Below, piece by piece: positions 21,237 to 34,683 of a stretch of DNA of 64,000 nt (the first letter of the stretch is position 1; the number at the start of each line of letters is the position of its first letter). The notes beneath the pieces were generated by a model. That model made no database searches, was not told where the DNA came from, and saw nothing but the letters and a program-made list of their open reading frames with translations. The position numbers and the translations under genes are program-made. This stretch comes from Novosphingobium sp. MW5 (GTDB lineage: Bacteria; Pseudomonadota; Alphaproteobacteria; Sphingomonadales; Sphingomonadaceae). Location: positions 1-64,000 of the forward strand of contig JAPCWB010000004.1 in assembly GCA_025938935.1 (NCBI GenBank). The letters are read 5' to 3'.

Positions 21237-22401
21237 ATGAAAATTGCAGTTGCCGGACTGGGCTATGTCGGCCTGTCGAACGCCATTTTGCTGGCGCAGG
21301 GCAATGAGGTCTGTGCGCTGGACATCTCGGCCGAGCGGGTGCGCGCGGTCAACGAGCGCCGCTCGCCCATCGCGGATACCGAGGGTTCAGGCGTATCTGT
21401 CGCATCACGCGCTGGACCTGACCGCGACCACCGACCCAGCGCAGGCCTTTACCGGCGCGGCCTATGTCGTTGTCGCCACCCCCACCAATTACGACACACT
21501 GACCAACGCCTTTGATACCGCCAGCGTCGAGGCCGTGGTCCGCGACGTGCTGCGCTACGCGCCGCAGGCGGTTGTGGTGATCAAATCGACGATCCCGGTG
21601 GGCTATACCCTGCAATTGCGCGCGGACCGGGCATGACGCGATCCTGTTCTCGCCCGAATTCCTGCGCGAGGGCCGCGCGCTGTATGACAACCTGCACCCG
21701 TCGCGCATCGTCGTCGGCGAACGCAGCGGCGGGCGCGGGTCTTTGCCGGTCTGCTGCGCGACGGGGCGATCAAGCGAGATTGCCCGATCCTGTTCACCGA
21801 TCCGTCCGAGGCCGAGGCGATCAAGCTCTTCGCCAACACCTATCTCGCCTTGCGCGTCGCCTATTTCAACGAACTGGACAGCTACGCCCTGTCTCGCGGG
21901 CTGGATACGCGGCAGATCGTCGATGGCGTGGGGCTGGATCCGCGCATTGGCGGGCATTACAACAACCCGTCCTTCGGCTATGGCGGCTATTGCCTGCCCA
22001 GGGATTCCCGGCAGTTGCTGGCCAATTATCAGGATGTCCCGCAAAACCTGATCGCTGCCGTGGTCGAGGCGAACCGCACCCGCAAGGACTTTATCGCCAG
22101 CCAGATCATCGCGCGCGCCCCGCGCGTTGTCGGCGTCTACCGGCTGGCGATGAAAGTGGACAGCGACAATTTCCGCGAAAGCGCAGTGCATGGCATTGTC
22201 GAGCGGCTGCAAGAGAGCGGCATCACCGTCATCATCCACGAACCGGCGCTGGCGCAGGACAGCTTCAACGGCGCGCGGGTCGAACGCGATCTCGCCGCGT
22301 TCAAGGCGCAGTCCGATGTCATCATCGCCAACCGCCACGCCGCCGACTTGAGCGACGTGGCGGACAAGGTTTTCACCCGCGATCTATTCGGGGTCGATTG
22401 A
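21237..22401 (+). CDS. ugd: UDP-glucose 6-dehydrogenase
   Basis: [20 protein letters not shown] is the NAD-binding motif; [23 protein letters not shown] and, after further frames, [11 protein letters not shown] and [18 protein letters not shown] are family blocks. The catalytic cysteine lies in [20 protein letters not shown]. The C-terminus reads [20 protein letters not shown] and [18 protein letters not shown]. It oxidises UDP-glucose to UDP-glucuronate for acidic polysaccharide. About 388 residues, the short bacterial form. Indels near 21385, 21640 and 21740. Converges with and slightly overlaps the minus-strand tail-like gene. Confidence 0.93.
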
Positions 22402-22712
22402 GCCCCAGACCGGCAAGCCGGCAAGCACCGCGTCCACGCTCAGCGCCCCGCCTTCCGGCACCTGTTGATCCTGCGCTTGATACATCGCCAGCCAGACGGC
22501 ATCGCGCCACGCGATGAACGCCTGCGCTTCGGCGGCCCACGGCGCGACCGTGGACGTGCGATACCCGGCGCAGGCTGCCGCATCGTTGTAGCCCAAGGCG
22601 CGCGCCTGCGCCTCGACCGGGCATCCACCGCCGCAACGATCTGCGCCTTGAGCACCGCCAGAGCCTCGGCTGCGCGGTCTTCGGCGGTCTTTATGGTCAG
22701 GGTGAAACTCAT
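22384..22712 (-). CDS. Small phage-tail-associated-like protein, frame-disrupted
   Basis: [20 protein letters not shown] and QIVAAVDA, then after one indel [20 protein letters not shown] and [20 protein letters not shown]. The aromatic-rich AWRDAVW segment is typical of small tail-fibre-associated proteins of prophages and of tail modules in Rhodobacterales. It is the last gene of the tail-like group. No enzyme motif is seen. The frame upstream stays open past the ATG, so a fusion with the preceding small gene cannot be excluded. Confidence 0.5.
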
Positions 22713-22959
22713 TGGCCTGCCTCCCCGCACCGCCGGAAGAACAACGGCCCCTGCCGACGCGCTCACGCTCCAGCCGCTTTCCGGCTGATCGCGGGCGGCA
22801 TCATCGCCCAAAATCACCCGCACCGTGCATCGAATGTCGCCGCCCTGCGGGTCACGACGCCGATAAAGGGATGATCGCCGCCCCCAGGCCTGCCTTCGCC
22901 GCCTTCAGGCACGCCTGAAGATCATAAGCCACGCCGTCAATGGTCAGAACCTCGTTCAT
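22712..22959 (-). CDS. Small hypothetical protein between tail-like genes, frame-disrupted
   Basis: From ATG 22959, which overlaps the stop of the DUF2793 gene by one base (TGATG), the reading is MNEVLTIDGVAYDLQACLKA, AKAGLGAAIIP, and in the next frame RVILGDDAARDQPESGWSVS and AGAVVLPAVRGGRP. Length about 80 residues. No family recognised; tight packing with tail-like neighbours suggests the same function group. Confidence 0.4.
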
Positions 22960-24620
22960 CACCGAGACAGTTGTTTCGGCGGCACCGGGCAGACCCTGAC
23001 AGGAGAGAGTGTGATGTGCATGCGTTCCTCAGTAGAACCACAGACCAGAGCAAAGACATCCGCCGCCACGGCCGTCGCATCGGTGCCACTGCTGGCGCGG
23101 TGCGCGCGGATGGAGTCACGGCGGTTGTCGTGAGCGTTGCGTAGCTGATGTTGAAGATGCGATCCCCGATCGGCGCCGGAGCCTGACACGCAAGGCCCAT
23201 GAATTTGGGCGCCACGCCATAAGAAGCCGCAGGCAAACTCCAGTCGGCGCTGTTGGTGTAGAACGGTGCAGCGCGCGTGCCCGCGCCGTTGGCGGTTGGC
23301 GCGCCAAGGCTCAGCGTGTGCCAGCAAAGCTGCACGCCGTTGGCCAAGCGAACATATTTGCCGTTGGCACTGCCGCATATTCCATCACCGCACCGTCGGC
23401 ACCCCGCCGGACTGCGACACCGCTCCTGACAGGTTGCGGGTATGCAGCAAACGCGCCCAGGCGCCAAAGACGCTTGACCCCCTGTTGCGCACGAAGGCCT
23501 CGGTCGCATCCGCGCCATTGGCCCGAACGGCAAGCTGTGCGCCCGAGCCGACAGACGCCGGCATAGTAGCTGAATCGCCATCCCGGAATAGGCCGCCGGG
23601 CAGTCCCGTCGCGCCGCTGTTCGCCCCGTTCGTGGCAAGGCCGCCGCAAAGAAGGCGTCCAGATCGAAATGGTCGGTGCCGTCGCGCCCAGCACCCCGGC
23701 ATCCCCGGTCTTGAGCAGACGCCCCGCCGTTGTCGACCGCGCTCTGCGTGACCGCCGTCCCGGTGACGCCCGTGTTGATCACCGGCGCGCTCAGGGTCTT
23801 GTTGCCAAGCGTCTCGGTCCCGTCACGGGTCGCCAGCGTGCCCGCAATCGGCAGTGTCAGCGATGTTGCCGCCGTCGTGGTCAGCGTCACGGCATGATGG
23901 CCTACCCGCGTCAGGGTTGCGGCGACGTCATTGGCGACACCGGTGCCGCCTTGTGCCGGGGACAGCGCGGTGCCCAGCAGCAGCTGGGCCACTGTCGTGG
24001 CATTGGTGGCGGCATCGACGCTGAGCGCGGTTGTCCAGGGCCGTGCCGTCCGGGCTGACCTTGACGCCGAAACTGTCGTCGCCCAGCGTTCCCATCTCGG
24101 CCCGGCCCGAAAAGCCGGTCTGGAACACCAGCGATGCCGTATCGCCACTTGCCGCCTTGTTGACCTTCAGCTGGTGGCCCGCACCGTCATGCGTCATCAG
24201 CGTCGCTGCCGCTGCCACGGCCAGCTTGTTGGTGCTGTCATAGCTGGTGTTGACGCCCACCCCCGGCACATTCTGCAAATCGGGCAGATCGGGCGCGACC
24301 CAGGCCGCGCCGTCCCAGACCCGGATCTCGGTCTCGAGGGTTGCGCGCCAGCCTGTCTGGGGTGCCAGAAACAGCCAGCCGCCGTTGGCATAGGCTGCCA
24401 AGGCACCCGCCTGCCCCGCCCAGTCGTTGACCGGCGCCGGGCCGACAGCCCAGACCTGCCCCTCTTGAGGGGTCAGGGGCGGCGTGTTTTGCGAATAGCT
24501 TTGCACGCTCAACTGGACGATCAGGTCCAGTTTTTCCAATGCGGCATTGTGGGTCAGGTGCTTTTGCGCCTGCGCGGCCTGCAAATACGGCAGGCTCAGA
24601 TTGGTGGATGTCTCGTCCAT
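22959..24620 (-). CDS. DUF2793-type phage tail/fibre-like protein, frame-disrupted
   Basis: Begins MDETSTNLSLPYLQAAQAQK then HLTHNAALEKLD, the typical opening of DUF2793 proteins (LPYLQAAQAQKHVTHNEAL). WAVGPAPVNDWAGQAGALAA and YANGGWLFLAPQTGW continue the domain. The middle is repetitive and threonine/alanine-rich (TRDGTETLGNKTLSAPVINT), a fibre-like pattern (ETLxNKTL repeats) common in phage tail fibres. The C-terminus contains VRLANGVQLCWHTLSLG and FYTNSADWSLPAASYG. Indels near 24010, 23740 and 23440. Such proteins occur in prophages and gene-transfer-agent-like modules; no capsid, terminase or integrase gene is nearby, so this looks like a stand-alone tail remnant or domesticated fibre. 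Confidence 0.7.
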
Positions 24621-24729
24621 GTCGGCCTCCTGGTCGAAGGCGGACCATAGGGTCAGACCCGCTAGGAAGCGTGGAGTGTCCGGCCCAACGCAACACAGCC
24701 CCGCGCAACACGGCCGCGTGCAACAGGCC

Positions 24730-25618
24730 TGATGTCGGCTTTCGTCGGCGGGCACCACATCGACCGAATGGCGGCTGTCCTGCCCACCCGTGGTGCGCAT
24801 CACGCCCATAACCGGCGACACATCGCGGTAGTCGCGCCCGCGTGCAACGGTGATGTAATCCACACCGGCGGGCTGATCGTTGGTCGGGTCAAACTCGATC
24901 CAGCCGGTCACCGGCCCGGCCCAGGCCCGAACCCAGGCGTGCATCGCATCCGCGCCCTCCAGCCGGGGTTCACCCGGCGGCGGCAAGGTGCGCAGGAAAC
25001 CCGAGACATAGCCCACCGGTATCCCCAGCGCGCGCAGCCCGCGATCATCACATGCGCAAAGTCCTGACAAACCCCGCTGCGCTGCGCGAACGCTTCCGCC
25101 GGGCCGGTCTCGACCGAAGTTGCCTCGGCGTCGAACGCCATCGCACGATGCAGCGCGCCGCCCAGCGTCTCGATTGCCTGCCGCGTTGTCATGCCTTTGC
25201 CGACGGCCTTGCGCGCAAAGGCCGAAATCTCAGAACACCTCGGGCACACGGGCCGACGGACCCCGAAAATGATGCGGCGAGTCGGGCCCGAGATCCGTGC
25301 ACCCCGCCAAGGCGTCATCCAAATCGCGCAGCAGCGGCGACAGATCGGCCCCCTCGACAGGGGCCAGTCGCTCGACCTTCAGCGCCAGGGTCAGGGCCAG
25401 CGCCTCGATCGGGCGATGCCAGACGGCCGTCGTCGTGGCGTTGCCGAAGAAATCTTTCATCTCCCGCTGTTCGTCGGGCCGGGGCTCAAGCGTCAGGCGC
25501 TGCGACAGCACCTGCTGTTCGCCCGGCAGGCTGGGTGCCATCAACCGCACCAGCGTGCGCGAGCGGTCCGACGGACCGCGTAGTCGTAGTCGATCGTCAG
25601 GGCGATGTCATAGATCAT
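24730..25618 (-). CDS. Transglutaminase-like cysteine peptidase family protein, frame-disrupted
   Basis: From MIYDIALTIDYDY at 25618 come RLMAPSLPGEQQVLSQRLTL and REMKDFFGNATT, the beta-rich N-terminal domain of this family. The catalytic triad is visible: cysteine in QRSGVCQDFAHVM, histidine in DAMHAWVRAWAG and aspartate in WIEFDPTNDQP. The ending HSVDVVP matches the usual C-terminus, after which the true stop has been lost to an indel, so the lower boundary is approximate. It starts nine bases after the ATP-grasp/alpha-E gene, forming an operon with it and the DUF2126 transglutaminase. Confidence 0.8.
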
Positions 25619-25627
25619 GACGCATAC

Positions 25628-28053
25628 TTAGCGCAGATACGCCGCCGTGATCAGGTCAGAAACGCCTGCCAGCTCGGCGCGGATGTGCAAAGCTGATCCG
25701 CGTCGATCTTTTCGGGGCTGACCACGCTGAGCAGCGACTCCAGCGGCACGATTGCCCGCAGCAACGGCGACAAGCGCCCGTTATCCAGCGCATTGGGCAG
25801 CGCCGATGCCTGCGCGCGCATCACCTGCATCTGGAACAGGACCGAGCGCGGGTTGTCCGCATCCAGCGCCAGCAGGTCAATGACCGTATCGCGTGACGTT
25901 TCCACCGAATAGCGACGGCGGTGGGTGATCACGCTGTCGGCGACCTCGACTGCCAGATCGAGCGCCCCCTCGGGCGCGTCAGCATCCGTCAACCCGTGCA
26001 ACAAGGCAGTCAGCGCATCAGCCCGCTCCAGCGCCCGGCCCAGCGTCAGGAAACGCCAGCCCTGAAAGCGGTACATGTTGTCTTGCACCAGCCCCGAGAA
26101 GCCCGACAGCTTGCGCACCAGAATGCCCATCGCCCGCGCCGCATCATCGCCGGGCTTGATGTCACTGCAGCGTCGTCTTGGCCGTGCGGTCCAGATCGAC
26201 CACGGCTGCCCAGCCATCGACCGAAAAGCGATCGCGCACCTTGGCGGCACGACCGCGCCACGCTGATCCGGTCCAGCAGCGCATCGGGCATCGGTTGCGC
26301 AATATCAACGCCGTAGCCACCCAGGAAGGCCCTGAGCCGCCGCAGCAGCGGGTCCGCCGGGTTGTCCGTCGCCGCCAGCCGCAGATGATAGGCTCGGATC
26401 AGCCGCGCCGCATCCTCCGCTCGATGTAGCGGCCTAGCCAGAACAGGTTATCCGCCGCCCGCGCCGGCACCACGCCCGGGCTGGCCCGGCGGAACGGCGC
26501 CCCCGCGCTGGGTTGCAGCGACACTTTGGGCACCAGCCGGTCGAGACGATCCACACATCGGCGACCGAGCCGCCCTTTTGCATCGCCAGCGCCGTCGCAT
26601 CGCCCGAACGCCCGATGCGCGCATAGCCGCCCTTCATGAACCGCCAGCCCTGCGGCGTGCGCGTCGCAAGCACCCGCACCGTCATCGGGCGCGGTTGCAG
26701 GCGGCCTTCGGCCAGCGTCTCGCCCGGCTCGGTGACCCAGGCGGGCGTCGTGGACAGCGCCACCGCCTCTTGCCCGACCAGTGCCGCGCCCTGCGCCTCG
26801 ATCCAGTCGGCCAGCTTGCCCTTGACCCCGCCCGCGAATTGCCCGCCCAGCGCCGAGCGCGCCGTGACGTCCAACGGCGGGTCGATAGTCGAAGCCGGAC
26901 CGATCAGCATCTTGTGCGCGTTCTGGCGCACATAGGCCCGCTCCTTGGCCCCGCCACACCACCATGTCGCGATGTTGGGCAGCGCCAGTGGCTGCCCCTG
27001 CAACACCTGCGCGATACGCGGCAAAAACGCCATCATCGCACGCATTTCCAGCACGCCCGAGCCCAGCGCGTTGACCATCGCCAGCTTGCCTTGCCGCGCG
27101 GCCTCAACTAGGCCCGGCGTGCCGATGATGGCTTTGCGCGTTCAGCTCCAGCGGATCGGCAAAGCCGGCGTCAATGCGCCGCCAGAGCACGCCCAGCGGC
27201 TTTGGCCCCTCGATCGTGCGCACCATCGCCTCGCCGTTCTCGACCAGCAGATCCTCGCCTTCCAGCAGCATCAGGCCCAGATAGCGCGCGATATAGGTAT
27301 GCTCGTAATAGGTATCGTTCGACGGCCCCGGCGTCAGAATTGCCGCCCCGGCCAAGGGGTTACCGCCCGCCGTCGCCAGCCGGTCCAGCGTCGCGCGGAA
27401 ATCGAGGAAGAAGCTGGCCAGCCGGTGAATATAGGCGCGCGGGAACCGCTCGGGGAAGATCCGCCCGGTGGCCATGCGGTTTTCCAGCGCAAAGCCGGCG
27501 CCCGACGCGCTTCGAGCCGGTCACCCAGCACCAGCCACGACCCATCGGGCGAGCGCCCGATCTCGAACGCCAGATGATGCAGGAAATGCCCGCCCGCAGG
27601 CGCGACCCCGACCATGGGGCGCAGCCATTGCGGCGACCCGGCGATCAGCGAGGCGGGCAGATGCCCCTCGCTCACCAGCCGACCGGGGCCGTAAAGATCG
27701 GCGACGACCGCTTCAAGCAGATCGGCCCGCTGCGCAAGACCAGTGCAGATCTCGTCCCATTCGCTGTCGTGCAGGATCACCGGGATCGGTGCCAGTGGCC
27801 AGTCCCGTTCGGCCAGCGGATCGCCGGTGTATTGCCGGTAATAAACCCCGGTATCGCGCAGATAGGCATTGCCGCGCTCAAACCGTGCGGCCAGATCCGT
27901 CACGCTCAGCCGGGCAAACCGTTCGACAAAACGCTGCCAGACCGGGCGCATCCGCCCGGCCCCGTCAAACAGCTCATCGGCGACGCCGGGCGTCAGCCCG
28001 TAATCGGCAAAGATGTCGCGCGTTTTTTCACAGCGGACGGTGGCGCAAGGCAC
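25628..28053 (-). CDS. Circularly permuted type 2 ATP-grasp protein fused to alpha-E domain, frame-disrupted
   Basis: N-terminal part (DUF404/407): DIFADYGLTPGVADELFDGA, GRMRPVWQRFVERFARLS, VYYRQYTGDPLAERDWPL and MVGVAPAGGHFLHHLAFEIG; middle: TPGPSNDTYYEHTYIARYLG and MVNALGSGVLEMRAMMAFLP. The alpha-E helical domain follows in one continuous sense: RAADNLFWLGRYIERAEDAA, DNMYRFQGWRFLTLGRALER and AGVSDLITAAYLR at the end. The ATP-grasp/alpha-E pair is predicted in the amidoligase literature (Iyer, Aravind and colleagues) to join amino acids or peptides. The fused form is about 800 residues. GTG start 8 bases after the DUF2126 stop. Indels near 27490, 27130, 26960, 26480 and 26170. Confidence 0.85.
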
Positions 28054-28061
28054 CTGACGTG

Positions 28062-31000
28062 TCAGTGCAGACCCGCTGGACGGCGCAAGTCCAGCGTGAG
28101 TGGGAATTCAGGATGCGGCGTCTCGGGCGCCGGAGCGATACGATCCTGCGGTGTGCCCGAAGGGTTCGAGACCGCGCAAGACGCCGCGCTTCCGCCTCAT
28201 AAGCATTGACCGGGAACGTGTCATAATTGCGCCCCCCGGATGCGCCACATGATAGGTGCAGCCCGCCAGTGCGCGCCCGGTCCAGTCATCGTAGATGTCA
28301 AACACCAAGGGCGTGTTAACGGGCAACACCGGATGCAGCGATTCCGCCGGTTGCCACGCCTTGTAGCGCACCCCGCCCACCGACACGCCCGAGGTCTGCG
28401 TGCACGCCAGCGGCACGGGCCGCTGGTTGACCATCACCCGGTAGCGGTCCTGATGCAGCGTCGTCAGCTTGACCTGCAACCGCTCGACCGAGCTGTCCGT
28501 ATAGCGCACCGTGCCGCCAATCGCACCGGTCTCGCCCAGTACATGCCACGGCTCCAGCGCCTGACGGACCTCCAGATGCACGCCCTCGACCTCAAGCTGA
28601 CCGCAGAACGGGAAGCGGAACTCGGATTGCGCCTCGAACCAGACGGGATCGAAGTCGAACCCGTTCTGGCGCAGGTCGCCCAGCAGGCTGAGCAGGTCTT
28701 CCCACAAGTAATGCGGCAGCATGAAGCGGTCGTGCAGCACCGTGCCCCAGCGCACCGGTTTGCCGATGACCGGGCTGTTCCAGCAGCGCGCAATGATCGC
28801 CCGCAGCAGCAGTTGCTGCGCCAGCGACATGCGCGGATGCGGCGGCATCTCGAAGCCGCGGAACTCGACCAGACCCAGACGGCCCGTCGGTCCATCGGGT
28901 GAATAGAGCTTGTCGATGCAGATCTCGGCGCGGTGGGTGTTGCCGGTCACATCGGTCAGCATGTTGCGCAAGAGCCGGTCGATCAGCCACGGCGGCGGCA
29001 GATTGCCGCCCTGCACCGGATCGCCGATCTGGTCCAGCGCGATCTCCAGCTCATAGAGCGTATCGTGCCGCGCTTCGTCGATGCGCGGGGCCTGGCTGGT
29101 CGGACCGATGAACAGCCCCGAGAACAGATAGCTGAGGCTGGGGTGCCGCTGCCAGATCAGGATCAGCGATTTGAGCAGATCGGGCCGCCGCAGGAACGGC
29201 AGATCCGTCGTCACTGCCCCGCCCACCACCACATGATTGCCGCCACCGGTGCCGGTATGCCGCCCGTCGATCATGAATTTATCGGCCCCCAGCCGCGAGT
29301 TACGGGCCTCGTCATAAATCGCCTCGGTCGTCGCGACACAATCCTCCCAGCTATGCGCCGGGTGGATGTTCACCTCGATCACCCCCGGATCGGGGGCCAC
29401 GCGGATCACGTTCAGACGCGGATCGTTCGGCGGCGCGTAGCCTTCGATATGGATCGGCAGGTTCAGCTCTTGCGCCGTCACCTCGGCCGCGGCCAGCAGT
29501 TCGAGATAATCCTCAAGCGTGTCGCAGGGCGGCATGAACAGGTTGAGCCGCCCGTCACGCGGCTCGATCGCAATCGCCGTGCGCACCGCCCCCGTCACCG
29601 GATCCAACGCCCTGCTCGTTCACCGCCTGCTTGTCGCTGTCATCCTCGGCGCTGCGGGTGACTTTCTGGTCATGCTGATCGGTCACGCCGGGCAGCATCG
29701 CCTTGCGCTCGGCGGCTTCCAGCGCGTCGCGCTCGGCCTCTTCCGCCGCAAGCCGGTCGATTTCCTCCTGCACCTTGCTGCGCCGCGCCTGAATCGCCTC
29801 ATGGAAATCGGGCAGGGCGGCACAGGGCAGCGTGGTGTCGGCGGGATACGAACTGGGATACTGCGCGGGCGGCACATAGGGCAGCGCGCCCAGCGGCAGG
29901 CGGAAGCCCACCGGGCTGTCACCGGGCACCAGAAACAGCTTGCCGCGCCGGGGTTTCCACATCTCGGACCAGCCGCAATGCGAGGCCGTGGCCTTGCTCT
30001 GCCAGCGCTGGATCGGCAGCACATAGCCCGACGCCTCGGTCAGCCCGCGGTCAAACACGCGGGCGCATAGCGTGCCGGTCCTCGGGGTTTTTCAGCTTGG
30101 AATTCTCGGGCGTCACGTTCGACGGCAGCTGCGCTTCCTTCAGGATCCACTCGGCCGGATCCTCATAGGCGGGCTGGGCGTAATGCTTCTGGATGCCCAA
30201 CTGCTCGGCAAAGCGCTCCATGAACTGCCCTGCCTCGACCGAACCATGCGGCTTGGGCTGGCTTTCACGCGCCACCAGCTCGGGGTTCTTCCACACCGGC
30301 TGCCCGTCGCGCCGCCAGTACAGCGAGAAGGTCCAGCGCGGCGGGCTTTCACCCGGATACCACTTGCCCTGCCCGTAATGCAGGAACCCGCCCGGCGCGA
30401 ACGCCCGCGCAGCCGGCGGATCAGATCATCGGCCAGCGCGCGCTTCTGCGGGCCGACGGCGTCGGTGTTCCACTCGGCGCTCTCGAAATCATCGACCGAC
30501 ACGAAGGTCGGCTCGCCGCCCATGGTCAGGCGCACATCGCCCTTGGTCAGGCTTTCATCAACCTGCTTGCCCAGCGCGTTCAGCCGGTCCCAGCTTTCAT
30601 CCGAGAACGGCTTGGTGATGCGCGGATGCTCGGCCACGCGGGTGACGGTCATGTCGAAGGCGAAATCGGTCTTCAGCGTCCCTTGCGCCGTATACCCGCC
30701 ACTGATCGGTGCCGCGTTCTGGTAATGCGGGGTCGCGGCCAGCGGGATATGGCTTTCGCCGGTGAACAGGCCCGAGGTCGGATCAAGCCCGATCCAGCCC
30801 GCGCCGGGCAGGAACACCTCGACCCAGGCGTGCAGGTCGGTGAAGTCATTCTCGGTGCCCGAAGGACCGTCGAGCGATTTCACATCCGCTTTCAGCTGGA
30901 TCAGATAGCCCGACACGAACCGCGCCGCAAAGCCCAGATGCCGCAGCACCTGCACCAGCAGCCAAGAAGAGTCGCGGCACGAGCCCGAGCCGATCCCCAG

Positions 31001-31518
31001 CGTCTCCTCGGGCGTCTGCACCCCCGGCTCCATGCGGATGGTATAGTTGACCACGCCCGCAATCTTGGCGTTCAGCCCGACCAGCATGTCCACCGTGCGT
31101 TGGCGCGAATAGTCCAGGCCCCCGATCAGCTGCGCCAGCAGCGGGCCTTCCGGCTCAGGCTGCCGGTAGATCGACAGATCGGCGCGCAGCTCTTCGGGGT
31201 ACTCGAACGGCCAGTGCTCGGCGCTTTCCTCGACGAAAAAATCGAACGGGTTGTAGACCGTCATGTCGGCGGTCAGATCGACCTCGATCTTGAATTCGGT
31301 CACCGGCTCGGGGAACACAAAACGCGCCAGCCAGTTACCATAGGGGTCTTGCTGGTGGTTCACGAAATGCCCCGCCGGGCTGACCTTGAGCGAATGCGAG
31401 ATCACCGCGCGTGCGCGAATGTGGCGCGGGCCTGAGCCTGGATGATCTGCGGTCCCAATGTGACCGGACGGTCATAAGTATAATGGGTCAGATGGTGGAT
31501 GGACGCGTAGATGGCCAT
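28062..31518 (-). CDS. Large transglutaminase family protein with DUF2126 domain
   Basis: Starts [20 protein letters not shown] at 31518. Residues about 150-300 hold the transglutaminase core: cysteine in [15 protein letters not shown], histidine in [15 protein letters not shown] and aspartate in [11 protein letters not shown]. The C-terminal DUF2126 half contains [60 protein letters not shown] and [20 protein letters not shown], ending [20 protein letters not shown]. About 1150 residues, the family length. Indels near 31420, 30400, 30060, 29605 and 28220. First gene of the three-gene transglutaminase/ATP-grasp operon. Related to glutamine-synthetase-like amidoligase folds; substrate unknown. 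Confidence 0.88.
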
Positions 31519-31661
31519 GTTTCAACCTTGTCGGTGATTTGCCTTTACCTTAGGCCCCCACGCGCCCTGTGCCACCGGGAAACGCAAAACTCGGCCCGTT
31601 ACCGCCAACTTCCCGGGCATTTGCGCAGAATTGCGGCATGTCCACAGCCGCCCCCAAACGC

Positions 31662-31690
31662 AAAACGCCGCCGGGCGGTTAGCCCGGCGG
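31662..31690 (-). terminator. Terminator of the cysD-cysNC operon
   Basis: CCGCCGGGC (31668-31676) and GCCCGGCGG (31682-31690) form a perfect 9-base-pair stem; on the minus strand the hairpin is followed by CGTTTTG. It lies 23 bases after the cysNC stop. Confidence 0.75.
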
Positions 31691-31712
31691 CGGTTCTTGC
31701 AAGGCGCACGCC

Positions 31713-33613
<1,901 letters not shown>

Positions 33614-33660
33614 GTAGTCACCTCAGAGGGTGTTGAAATTGCTTGAAAGAAAGCGGCGGC

Positions 33661-34571
33661 TCAGAAATAGCCTTCCTGCTTCTTCTTCTCCATCGAGGCG
33701 GCCTGATCATGGTCGATCGCCCGGCCTTGCCGTTCCGAGGTCGTGGTCAGCAGCATCTCCTGAATGACCTCGGGCAGCGTCTTGGCCTCGCTCTCGACCG
33801 CACCGGTCAGCGGGTAGCAGCCCAGCGTGCGGAAGCGGATCGAGCGCATCACCGGCACCTCGCCGTCACGCAGCGGGAAACGGTCGTCGTCGACCATCAG
33901 CGTCAGCCCGTCCCGCACCACGGTCGGACGCGGGGCGCTGAAGTAAAGCGGCACGATTTCAATGCCTTCCAGATGGATGTATGTGCCAGATGTCCAGCTC
34001 GGTCCAGTTCGAGATCGGGAAGACCCGCATGCTCTCACCCTTGGCCTTGCGAGCAGTTATACAGGCGCCACAGCTCGGGGCGCTGGCTTTTGGGATCCCG
34101 GCGGTGGTTGGCCGAGCGGAACGAGAACACCCGCTCCTTTGCCCGGCTCTTTTCCTCATCGCGCCGTGCGCCGCCAAAGGCTGCATCGAACCCGTAGAGG
34201 TCCAGCGCCTGCTTCAGCCCTTCGGTCTTCCACATATCGGTGTGCAGCGCGCCGTGGTCGAACGGGTTGATGCCACGCTCTTTCGCCTCGGGGTTCTGAT
34301 AGACCAGCAGCTCCATGCCCGCCTCGGCGGCGGCCTTGTCGCGCAGCTTGTACATGTCCTGGAAATTTCCACGTCGTATCGACATGCAGCAGCGGAAACG
34401 GCGGCGGCGACGGGTAGAAGGCCTTCTTCGCCAGATGCAGCATCACCGCGCTGTCCTTGCCGACGCTATACAGCATCACCGGCTTCTCCAGCCTCGGCAA
34501 CGACTTCGCGCATGATGTGGATGCTTTCGGCTTCCAGCCGCTGCAGGTGGGTCCAGAGTCTTCGCGGACAT
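33661..34571 (-). CDS. cysD: Sulfate adenylyltransferase small subunit
   Basis: [20 protein letters not shown], then [20 protein letters not shown] with the PP-loop (SGGKDS-type) motif, [28 protein letters not shown] and [20 protein letters not shown], ending [10 protein letters not shown]. It forms the ATP sulfurylase with CysN. The ATG at 34571 has an AAGGA site 7 bases ahead; about 300 residues. Indels near 34550, 34490, 34370 and 34045. Opens the sulfate-activation operon and faces a LuxR-type regulator across a gap of about 110 bases. Confidence 0.93.
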
Positions 34572-34683
34572 TGCCGGTTCCTTGTCGTTTGACGCATCGA
34601 TGTTGACCCCCACCTAACAGCGGCACTACAAGGCGGAACCCCCCATATGGGAGGTATGCCATCACAAAAGCGAAAACCCCCGC

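Noticed and set aside
22384..24620. A gene transfer agent or complete prophage
   Set aside because: Only tail/fibre-like genes are present; no terminase, portal, capsid, lysis or integrase gene and no attachment-site repeats seen.
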